A DNA stretch of 64,000 nucleotides from positions 8,437,409 to 8,501,408 of the forward strand of contig NW_006921532.1 of the NCBI RefSeq assembly GCF_000340215.1, read 5' to 3'. How positions within the stretch are numbered: position 1 is the first letter of the stretch; each line of letters begins with the position of its first letter. Shown here in pieces: positions 33,600-43,387 of this stretch. A model generated the notes under the pieces. It saw nothing but the letters and a program-made list of their open reading frames with translations, was not told the DNA's origin and did no database searches. The translations under genes and the position numbers were made by a program. The stretch comes from Pseudocercospora fijiensis CIRAD86 (lineage: Eukaryota; Ascomycota; Dothideomycetes; Mycosphaerellales; Mycosphaerellaceae).

Positions 33600-34111
33600 C
33601 GCTGGGATGATTCTGCTCGTGGCATAAGTATGCTCGTGGCGTACATAGACACAGCTGCACGAATCGGCGTCATGGTCATTATATCAATACAGCACTTCTG
33701 ACCGCAGCGACAACAACGCAATCTTTGCCCCTTCAAGTTCTTTTCAATATATCTTTTTATATAGAGGAGTTGTAGCTTAATAATATAGAGCAAAGATACT
33801 CTAACTTGTATCTATTTTTAGAAAATAATAAAGTTTCTAGTCGTTACCTATTAAATTTATAGGCTATATAGCCTAAAATTCTAATTTAGAAGTTTAACAA
33901 TTTTAGTATTTTTTTCCGCCTTAGTATACTATTTTTAGTAATCTAAAATCTAGATCTTATAGTTTTATCTTATCAAAATCTAGATTTAAATTTATATATT
34001 AGTATAGAAACTATTAGTAATATAATCTAGAAAGGAATATTATTTTCTTACTATATTCTCTTTAGTTTATCTTTTTATTTAGAAGAGCTATAGCTTAGTA
34101 ATATAAAACAA

Positions 34112-34309
34112 TGTGAGAAGGGTTATGTTAGCAGGTAGATAGGGTAGTAGTAAATTAGTATAGTATTCGATAGAGATCTAAGAGGAGAGGGAGGAAGGCA
34201 GGCAAGTTAGCCTAACGCTAAGCGCTAAGCCCTACCTAAGGCACTAAGACCCTAGCTTTACTCGAGCCTAGTTATATGCCAATTACGTGTAACCTCGTTG
34301 GTCCTAATA
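34112..34309 (-). repeat. LTR of the internally deleted Gypsy copy
   Basis: 198 bp, TGTGAGAAGG to CCTAATA on the plus strand; preceded by AACAA. Confidence 0.85.
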
Positions 34310-36244
34310 CACGCTTCCCTTCTAAAGGCCGCGCCCTCGTAGCTAGTCTTTATTCTAACCTCTATCGCTACTAACTTAGTAGGTCTAATAAGCTACTCGA
34401 TCTGCGCTAAATTGAATACGCAACCTTCGATTATATAACTATATTAAACCTTACCTCTAATATAATACAATGTCTAACTCTAACTGCGCTATCCTTATAT
34501 ATAATAAAGTAATATATAACTATAAGAATTAAGGACTATCGACTAATTATAATACGAGCGCACCTTCCCTACTATAATAGGTAGGTATACGGGGTATTAT
34601 AGTACTGCCCCCGTTCTAAGTAATGTCGTACCGAGTTCTCTGCGTCTACTCTTAAAAGACCTAGAAATGTCTGCTTCTAAGGGTTGTCCGCTTCCGAGGG
34701 TTATTATTCTTATTATTATAAGGACTATTATTTACTATCGTAGTTTTACTAGCTCTAATTAGTTAGGTTTAGTAGCCTTTAATTATTAATCTTATCTTAT
34801 CTTTTAAAAAACACAGCTCGTCTAGTTTCTATAGGTAAAGGCTATTATAACTTGCCGAGGTCGTCTTTTAGAACTATAGGAACATAGTAGGCCCTATAGG
34901 TTAAGTGCCGAGCGTTATTAAACTAAGCAAGGGTTAGTATATTAGTTCTAGGCAATTGTCGGAGGTCTAATTGCTTAGCTAGGCGGTAATTAATAAGGGT
35001 ACTAACTAAATTTCCTAGATCTAGTATAACCTTAGTTTAATAGTTAGTTCTATACGTATCCTATATAAGACAGGTGCGTATAATAGCTAGCACAATGTCG
35101 ATGGTTTTACGCCGTATAAGGCTAACAGTTAGTACGGCGCTTATTCTTTTTTCGAAGGTTAGCCTATAGGGGTAGCGTTAGCTACTAAGAGGTGCTTTCG
35201 GTACTTAGCGGTAGCACGGTCGATTCGGGCCTAGTCCTTAGGTTTGTCGTATTAGCCTAGGAGATAGCTAGTGCTATTATTGTTAAAGCACTTCAACCCG
35301 GTTAGGGGATTGCTATAGCCGCTATTGCTACTATTATTAGTTAAGCGATTAGTATTATAGGGATACGAGCCTCTTCTACGGCCCCTATTACGGCCTCCTC
35401 TATATAGCCGTCGGCTACGGCCTCTTCTACGGTCGTTGTTACTATTCCTATTATTAGTATTATTGTTCTAGTAGGAACCTTAGTTTCCTCCGCGGCTACG
35501 ATAGGTAGCTAGGCGTATCTTAGATTCTAACTGTTATTAGAGCTAAACAGCTCGTTTAGCTGTTTCTACTTCGACTATAAACTAAATGCGTGTTAGATTA
35601 GCCTATTTAAACACACGGCGGCGGTCTAATTTAAGGACTAATTCCTATCTTAGTTTAGGTCGTATCTTAGATATCTAGATAGAGTCGGTCTTAGGTAGCA
35701 AATCGTCCTTAAGGGTCTTTAGGTAGGCCTCGAAGGATCGGGAGGTCTAGTCGGCCTTTTGTTTAGCACGTAGGTATTAGTCTTAGGCGTGCTGCTAGCG
35801 CAATATAGGGTTACTAAGGGTGTTTAGCATAATAGTCTTATAGTCTTGCTACTAAATAGCGGTCTAATTATTAAGGGAGTTAAAATAGTTATCCTAGGTA
35901 CGCTTTAGGTCGCTATTAATGTACTATATAGCATAAACAACTAGGGAGTAGTCGTCTAGTAGCGCTCTTAGTGCGTTACGCTAGTTAAGTTTATAGTTAC
36001 GAATATAGTCGTTATACTACTTCCGACTAGAGCTATTAAATACAGTATAATCCTTAAGCTTCGCATCCTTCTTCTATACGGAAGGTCCTACTACTAGTTC
36101 TAGTTTAGTAGTAGTTGTTAGGGCTTCCTATAGGCGGCGAATCTCGAGGAGATTATCCTTTAGCTATTGTTCCTAACGCAAGGCAGCGAGCTTGTTTTAG
36201 GTAGCTTCTTAAAGTCTCGCTACTAGCTAGGGCCCGAAGGCTAG

Positions 36245-36487
36245 TTAGCTATATCGATAGTTAATAATATTACTAAGAATGTTGTTAACGGGCAACGATA
36301 GGTTATCCCCTTCGATTATAGGTTCTTTAGTAGGCCCTCTAGTAGGCTCTTTAGCAGGCACCTTAGTAGGAGGCACTTTAGTAGGCACTTTAGCAGGCAC
36401 TGTACTACTAGAGTTGTTATTACTAGCGCTGCTAGTAGCGCCGCGGTTGTTGTTTTGTAATAAACTAGCTATTATAAGGGGCGACAC
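36245..36487 (-). pseudogene. gag-like remnant of the deleted Gypsy copy
   Basis: 80 codons homologous to 7359-7592 with an expanded Pro/Lys/Thr repeat (units such as VPAKVP and TKVPAKEP). It begins MSPLIIA like its counterpart. Confidence 0.5.
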
Positions 36488-36744
36488 TAATAATATATTA
36501 TTAGCCCCTAAGATACAGATATAGCGGAATTAGTAGATATCGGCTTAGTGCGATTAACTTAGTATAATAGGCCGTACAGAAGGCCTTGCTTAATAATTAG
36601 TACGGTTGTTTTAATAGAATAGTACGTATAGGTCCTATTCTTCGGGCGTAATATAGTTAAATCGATAGTTTTCGTAGCTATACCGCTAAAAGCTTGAAAT
36701 AAGGACTATCTAGCTACTGCCCTTAAAGGGTAGATCGAATACTA

Positions 36745-36942
36745 TATAAGAAGGGTTATGTTAGCAGGTAGATAGGGTAGTAGTAAATTAGTATAGTATT
36801 CGATAGAGATCTAAGAGGAGAGGGAGGAAGGTAGGCAAGTTAGCCTAACGCTAAGCGCTAAGCCCTACCTAAGGCACTAAGACCCTAGCTTCACTCGAGC
36901 CTAGTTACATACTAATTACGTATAACCTCGTTAGTCCTAACA
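36745..36942 (-). repeat. LTR of the internally deleted Gypsy copy
   Basis: 198 bp, TATAAGAAGG (RIP-changed) to CCTAACA on the plus strand; followed by AATAA. Confidence 0.85.
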
Positions 36943-37167
36943 AATAAATATACTTTAACTTTTATATATTTTTAGAAAATAACTAAAACTATTATAGCTA
37001 TCTACTAAGATTAGCCCTAAACTCTTAAATAAAGATTTTAAGATTTTAGTATTTATTAAGCCCTAGCTAGTCTAAAACCTAAGACCTAAAAGTTTTACCT
37101 AGTGTAGGTATAGGTTGAGATTCTTATTTTAATACGCTTGCTATTACTAGTCTTAGAATCCTAAAGC

Positions 37168-37226
37168 GAATATTCTTAAGAATTGTAGGCTTAGTAGTTT
37201 AAAGTTTGTAATTCTTAAGAATATTC
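37168..37226. repeat. Central hairpin of the foldback element
   Basis: GAATATTCTTAAGAATT at 37168-37184 is repeated, as its exact reverse complement, at 37210-37226 around a 25-base loop. It marks the symmetry centre of the two right-hand units. Confidence 0.85.
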
Positions 37227-37853
37227 TTTTCTAGGTTATAAGACTATTTATAACCTAGTTAAAGTAAAAGCTCTAATATAGATTCCTACTAGGTAAAACT
37301 ATTCAAGTTAGGTTTAGGTTTTGAATTACTAAAAATAGTATACTAAGGCTTAAAAAACGTAAAAGTCTTAAAACCCTTTTTTTAGAATTTTAGGCTTATC
37401 TTAGTAGACAAATATAGTAGCCCTAGCAATTTTCTAATACTAGATTAAAAATAGAGCATTTTTGTCTTATATTACTAGGCTATAACTCGTCTAAAGAAAA
37501 AGATATACGAACAAGAATCTAAGAAGAATTTAAGGTTTAAATTCTAGATTATATAACTAATAGTAGCTATATTAAGAGAAAGATTTTAAAATAGATTTTT
37601 GTTAGGTAAAACTATAAGGTCTAGGTTTTAGATTACGAAAATTGTATATTAAGACTTAAGAAAACGCTAAAATTCTAAAATCTCTAACTTAGAATTTTAA
37701 GCTATATAGCTTATTAATTTAGGAGGCAGCGACTAGAAATTTTGTTATTTTCTAAAAATTTGCATAAATTAAAGTATATTTGTCCTATATAACTAAGCTA
37801 TAACTCCTCGGGATAGAAAGATATATTAGAAAGAACTTATAGGGGCAAAGATT

Positions 37854-40800
37854 GCGCTGTGAATTCTTTATTGACAATCTGGTATGTATGGAGCTCCGTC
37901 GCATCGCCACAACGGCCAATAATGTCCCGCGACTTCACCTTCATCAGGATCATCGCGACACCATCATCGCTGCACCTCTCCTGCCAATGACAATGCCGAT
38001 TTTGCAGCTTGCAACGCGCTCGACATCAATCCCGCCTGACGCCAAGCAGATCCCTTCCGCGAGTACCGTATCTACGAGAAGGAAGCATTCGCTGGATAAG
38101 AGTCGTTATGAAGCTGGAAGTCCATGATTCTGCTTTCGGAAGACTCGGACTCGCCAGCGATAGAATTGCCGAGGAAACAAAAGGGAAATTCTCAAGCATG
38201 GCAGAGCTCCAAGAGCTCCATACCATGGTCCATCCATGTTTACTGTACGTATCGGCTTTATTGCCTCTACTGTGCTCCTATATTGGTGGTCAAGTCCGTC
38301 AATACGGTAATCCGAGCGTCTCGAGAGTCTTCCTGTGTCTATGCCATCTTCCGCGCAGATTTGCTGATGTCGAAGACTTCTATTGCGACGGGAATGGGAT
38401 AGCCGGACAGCAGCCTGAGACCGCGGAGAAGATCGTCTACAGAGCCTCTTTTCGATTTGAACATCGCAACCGGCAAAGAACCTGTCACCTCGCCAGATGC
38501 AACAATTTATAGTTCCGTCGGAGTGGTAGACTCAAGAACTGTTAAGAATGAGGTCATCGGTGTTTCTGTGCCTCAAGTCTGTCACATTCTTGACCTCGAG
38601 TCGACCCGTACACTGGATCAAAAGAAAGCGATTGCAACGGAAACAGCAGTAATCAGGGACTAGATGGTGCTCGACAAGAACACGACTCAGAGATATCCAG
38701 AGATTGTGGACCATGACTGGGGCTGAGGCGCTTAGCAGAAATATGGAGAGCAGGAGCAGCGGGCAATGGAACACAACGCCAAGGCTCGAAGATACCTAGC
38801 ACCTGTCTATCTAGTGACTTTAGCAGATCTCGCTGGCTGCTAGACAATACGTTGAGCTCACGTCAAGATTCCCGAAGAAGCTTTGACTGACAGTACTTGC
38901 TTGTAGGAATCGTGCGACAATATCAAAGCACAATGGAGGAAGCAGAGCGGAGCCAAGGATTCAACCACAATTCTGGGTCTGCAATACCCAAACTGACCGA
39001 TGGAATCCGAACCATCTTTGAACGTCATTGAACGCGGGAGATAGGAGCCCAACAGACCATGCTGTCGCTAAGCCGTCTAAAAGGGAGTGCTACCGTGGCG
39101 CACTAGGGCCCGGCATGCTACAGGAGCCTCATCAAAAGCTGCAGCCTCTATGCTCGCAAAATCGCACGAATGTATCGGCGGTCGCTTACAGTTCCCTCGA
39201 TGCAGCCCACGCCTGCCTACGACACGATTCTTGTGCAGACACCGATCTGCGTAGCTTTGCATACCGATGGATTTTGTGCCGATGATAACCTTCACGCCGC
39301 TTACTGCTGCGGTTTGTCTGCAAGAAACCGCTGCTCATAATTGACGAACTCTCTCGTACCGTTACAAGGCTCCAAGTTGGATGTGGAAACGGGTCATTCT
39401 GGCGTGGCAACCAAGGACCATGGAGCCTCAGCTTCCGCATCCAGGCGCAGCACACTTTGATCAGCCGTGACATCAAGACCAGGTTCCTCGTGGAACATGT
39501 GTATATCTCTCGGGTGGCCCCGCTGCTTTCGCGCGCTACGGCATTCATACCGAGCTTGGAACGACACCTGAAAAGTAGTCTTCGTTGCGTGGAACCAACC
39601 TCAAGCGACAATCAATGAATAAGATTCGCTTGCTCGAGTCCGCTCAAGTCTACTGGCAATGATAAAGCGGGGAATGGACATCCTGCCCAAATTACCCAGA
39701 CCGTACCATAAGATCTTCGCGCGAGTGGCAGATATATGATATGACAGTTTCGAATGTGCCGAGAAGCCTTGTCATGGCTGCTGTCCTCCGGCTCGACATC
39801 TTGCGCACGGCGAACGGAGAGAATCTCGGATTCTGCCAGTTATCTATCGTCGCTACGAAGTCCGGTGAATGTCTGGCAAGGTCAGGTCAAACATCTACGC
39901 GACCGTTGGTGGCGTGCGGAGTAATGATAGGACTGTAGGGGGCACGATGAAGTCAGTGCTCTTTCTGCAGCTGTCGAACACTATCTCAGAGCTCCACATA
40001 CAATTTGCAGCATCTGCATGACCTTTATCGCTACTGCAAAATGGCGAGTAGAGAAGAGCTCGCAAGGATATCGATTAGTCGACCGAAGAACGCCGTAAAC
40101 GAAGGAGCGAGCTTGAATGCATGCTTGTCAATACCCGCCATTGTGCAGTACTTTGCGTAGACACAACGCACGCTGGCTTCTAACAGCAGCGACCTACATG
40201 GTGCAACGCCAGCACATTGACCAATGCAAGAGCGAAACAGCCATCAATCTCGTATGGTACCCAATTTCGAAGACGCCATGGGCACACACTTGGCATTATG
40301 CGAGCACTGAGTCCTGGCCTACGATCTACATGTAGTCATGGTAGCGAATCAGTATGCAATACAGGAAGATGGAGGTCAGCAATTGTAGCTCTGATTCAAA
40401 AGCAACGACGAGGTCTGATCATCTAATTCTCTCCGATCGCTCGTGCATGTCTGGTTGTACAGACCCGCTATCTGTACCTCATCATGCAAGCATCGATTCT
40501 CCACCGCGGCCCGAAATTGTTAATCCTAGACGCCGGGTGTTGTTTCTCGGTCTGGTCCGATTGTACGAGCAGATCAAAGAACGTCATTGAGAGCATCCGT
40601 CTCTGATCAAACACTGCATGAAAGAACACTTCCCCACGTCTCCTCTTCGACTTAATCTAAGAGTCGGCAGTGGAACATCAAACAACTAGGCTCTCGGCAC
40701 GTCAGCACGACCTTACTCGTCGATATCCTCCACTTCGACTGTCACACTTTGCTTGTCTCATTAGGCTGCTCGCAGTTCAAGTCCAATTTGCTGCTCTCAT

Positions 40801-41077
40801 CGTGATGCAATGGTAAGCACGACCATTCAGGCATCAATGCGCACGCAGCTCAATGATTATGAGGCTTGCTGTCACTAGCAGGCAGGTAGCAGGTACCGAA
40901 AGTCCCAAATGGCATATATTGCCGTGATCTTGCCCTCGTGGTCCATGGCAGCATCGAACACAACGCACGCCTGCATCGTACATACTCGTACAGCGGTTAC
41001 TTCAGGTTTTCAAAGCGCACAAGAATCTCAGCACGCCTGCCCGAGTAGATATAACCACAACGAGCAAGTTCACCACA
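37854..41077. other. 3.2-kb gene-poor stretch of normal composition; aquaporin promoter at its right end
   Basis: Not RIP-like and not obviously repetitive. No frame forms a convincing gene with splice sites. The best piece is a 109-codon frame without ATG at 39289-39618. A shorter protein-like patch on the plus strand near 37985-38095 (DPFREYRIYEKEAFAG) is broken by stops. It may hold a decayed gene or genes, or lineage-specific sequence. Confidence 0.4.
39289..39618 (+). pseudogene. Possible gene remnant without start codon
   Basis: 109 sense codons after TGATAA, ending in TGA. The translation is protein-like in composition (for example DELSRTVTRLQVGCGNGSFW and VEHVYISRVAPLLSRAT). There is no ATG at its beginning, and I found no upstream exon with a compatible splice. 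I do not recognise it. It could be the last exon of a decayed gene or a chance frame. Confidence 0.25.
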
Positions 41078-42051
41078 ATGGAAGACAAGCTATCCTTTGG
41101 TAGGCCAATGGCGGGCATCTTCCAACCTCGCGAGCATGCGAAGCAATCGCCAGCACGCAACCATTTCGTTGCGGCGACGGGAGTAAGTTATGATCGATGC
41201 TTTACAATGATCAGAGGCTGATGTGATTGTTAGGAATTTGTGGGAACGTTTATGTTCCTCTTCTTTGCATACCTAGGACACAGCATGTCTGTGGCAACGG
41301 CATCTGATACGAGCAGGATTGGCACCAACAGCAATTCAACCATCATTTACATCTCCATGAGCTATGGACTGTCGTTGCTCGTTACTGCCTGGGCACTCTA
41401 TCGAGTATCAGGAGGCCTTTTCAATCCTGCTGTGACACTCGGCCTTGTTATCACAGGCCAGCTGCCCGCAGTCAGAGGTGCCATCTTCTTTCCCACACAG
41501 ATTATAGGTGGCATCGCCGCAGCTGCAGTAGCAAGTGCAATCATTCCAGGAGACATAGCAGTCACCCAAACAACCCTTGCCAACGGCATGAACCAAGCGC
41601 AAGGAGTCTTTCTAGAAATGGTCAGTATCTAGCTCATGAGGTTTCGAACTGTTTTCTGACGTTCGATCAGTTCTTGACAGCCTACCTGGTCTTCGTCATC
41701 CTCATGCTGGCGGCCGAGAAGTCCAAAGCAACGTTCATCGCACCAATTGGCATCGGAATGGCCCTCTTCGTCGCGCAGATCGCAGGCGTCTACTATACCG
41801 GAGCTTCACTCAACCCAGCTCGCAGCTTCGGTCCATGTGTCGCTGCGGCAAAGTTTCAAGGATACCACTGGATCTACTGGATCGGACCCTTTCTCGGAGC
41901 CATTATTGCCGGCGGCTACTTCCACTTCGTCAAGTTCTTCAACTACTATGAAGCCAATCCCGGACAAGACAGCGCTGGAGGCGCTTTTGCCGATGACATC
42001 AATGTGTCTGTACGCGAGCGACAACGAATTCCAAGTTCTTCCACCGCCTAG
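41078..42051 (+). CDS. Aquaporin (MIP family)
   Basis: Exons 41078-41182, 41234-41620 and 41671-42051 give 290 residues; both introns (51 and 50 nt) are phase 0. Six hydrophobic segments are visible, with the two MIP half-helix motifs FNPAVT (99-101) and LNPARS (212-214) and the pore Arg at 215. Both motifs are standard NPA, which favours a water channel over an aquaglyceroporin, where fungal NPA boxes often vary. The N terminus (about 35 residues) is short and hydrophilic; the C-terminal tail ends in RERQRIPSSSTA, a possible phosphorylated tail. The plasma membrane is the likely location. Upstream is the gene-poor stretch. Confidence 0.93.
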
Positions 42052-42708
42052 AATTCTACAAACGTTCCTTTCCAACAGCACGCTGCTGTCCCGCAGTGGT
42101 GGTTTGCGGCATCGCCGTAGGATACACATCCGATGATCGAAGGAAGCGCCGGGGGGTTTGATGAACGGCGTAGATGGCTACTGTCAGCAAACCTGCTTCG
42201 GCTAGGACTTGCATACTTGTGTAATATAGGTATCTCTGGGAAGATGAATTCATCTTCAGTCTTCCATAATGAAAGCGCCATTCGTTGACGACATGAAGAA
42301 AGTTCTCCCGCAACAAAAACAATGGGAGGATTTCTGCACAAGTCCTGGCACAAGGTAGGCAACATCCTTGAACGGTGAACGCACCACAATCACGATACCT
42401 TAATAATGATGAAACGGTGGTCACCCTCGCCCATATAGGCTTTTGTGAAGACTGGTGTGAGTTTTGGTGAACCGCATCTCAAGGAGACTCTTCACAAGGA
42501 CATGATACCATCACCTTTTCTAAAAAAAAACATCATAGGTACAGCAGACTTACACAGTGAACAACGATCTAACACAGTATTTCAACGCCAACACTTTCCA
42601 CCCATTCTATCCTCCACACACACACACACACACACACACAAAACCCGCAACCACAACAATCAATCAATCAATCAACCACACAGATTCATTCCTCAACGCC
42701 AAAAAAAA
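42052..42708. other. Intergenic, with CA repeat and leader-like sequence
   Basis: Holds a CA dinucleotide repeat (42615-42640) followed by CAATCAATCAATCAACC-type sequence and an A-run directly before the ATG at 42709. This looks like a fungal promoter and leader. I see no other gene. Confidence 0.45.
42615..42640. repeat. CA dinucleotide microsatellite
   Basis: Thirteen CA units, about 70 bp upstream of a small reading frame. Confidence 0.9.
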
Positions 42709-42816
42709 ATGCCAAATCCAAATTCAGGACCAAAACCCGGCTCCCAAGGCCCATGTCGCCCGCCGCCTTCGAATCCAGGTGGAGGAGGTAATAAGCCACC
42801 GAAGAAGGGTCGATAG
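42709..42816 (+). CDS. Possible small Pro/Gly/Lys-rich protein
   Basis: 35 codons: MPNPNSGPKPGSQGP, then a Pro/Gly stretch ending NKPPKKGR. The ATG lies in an excellent context (A-run before ATGCC) after a leader-like region, which is the main support. A GTAATA near 42790 and a strong GTGAGT at 42893 suggest the real gene may be spliced, since an overlapping frame (about 42797-42892) also looks protein-like. No function can be assigned. It may be chance. Confidence 0.35.
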   Translation: MPNPNSGPKPGSQGPCRPPPSNPGGGGNKPPKKGR

Positions 42817-43387
42817 AGCATTGGCGCAACGACTACTTCACGAATGAGACTGCAGAGACGAAGACTGGACCCGACCGAGGTCATTCATGGAGTGAGTTAC
42901 CTTACTGCAATGAAGGAAGCATTAGGGGGGTGTAGGTAGTTGAAATCACTTTTTCGGAAAGAGCTAGCTAGCAAACTTTCTTGCACCAGTTTCCTTGAGA
43001 TTCATGCTTTTGACTAGGAGGGTGTGCCTTGAGTGATCATGGATGAGATTATGGTGAGTGCTCCTCAAACAAAGAGTCTGCTCGATTAAGCTATTTCCAC
43101 AGCAAGGCGTGATCTTAAAGTACTTGCTTCCCTTTGCGATTCACGTCTGCATTGGCGAGAGTTTCGCCGTCAGCAGCATTCAAGACGCATCATCGATTTC
43201 TCCGAGCCATCTCAACAGTGTTGAACTTGGGTCATCGGAAAATGACAACTGCTGTTGTATTCTTTTCCGATCGTCGCTGCACTTGATTCCGCCATTCTTG
43301 ACCTTCTATGACTCCTATGGGCTCTGCATTTGTCTCTGATACTGATTAGTGTGGAACCCTCCGTGGGATTCCTGTCCAGAGGAGTGT
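42817..43387. other. Intergenic, nothing firm
   Basis: May include further exons of the 42709 gene (a GTGAGT donor at 42893). A 93-codon plus frame at 43058-43339 has no support beyond being open. Confidence 0.35.

Larger units (their letters stand above)
34112..36942 (-). mobile_element. Internally deleted Gypsy copy (same family as 920-8047)
   Basis: Two 198-bp LTRs (34112-34309 and 36745-36942) are flanked by AACAA (34107-34111) and AATAA (36943-36947), a 5-bp target duplication differing by one CpA-to-TpA change. The interior is 2.4 kb. 34310-34850 matches 1118-1640 of the full element and 34851-36744 matches about 5943-7849, so about 4.3 kb covering chromodomain, integrase, RNase H and RT is missing. 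Protease and gag remnants remain, with stops. It lies inside the foldback element. Confidence 0.85.
33716..37853. mobile_element. Non-coding foldback/TIR element built of four related units, split by a nested retroelement
   Basis: The left end reads CGCAATCTTTGCCCCT and the right end, in reverse complement, is the same; similarity runs on for more than 300 bp. Each arm holds two related units of about 340 bp, marked by the block AGTTATAGCTTAGTAATATA near each unit start: 33716-34050, then 34060-34111 continuing at 36943-37150, and inverted 37505-37230 and 37853-37510. The centre is a 17-bp perfect inverted repeat (37168-37184 and 37210-37226). Without the insert the element is about 1.3 kb, AT-rich, with no coding capacity. 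It resembles a large MITE or foldback element. The target duplication is not clear. Confidence 0.7.

Noticed and set aside
38009..38512. 167-codon plus-strand frame
   Set aside because: Composition and content look random; overlapping frames of similar length exist, and no splice or domain support.
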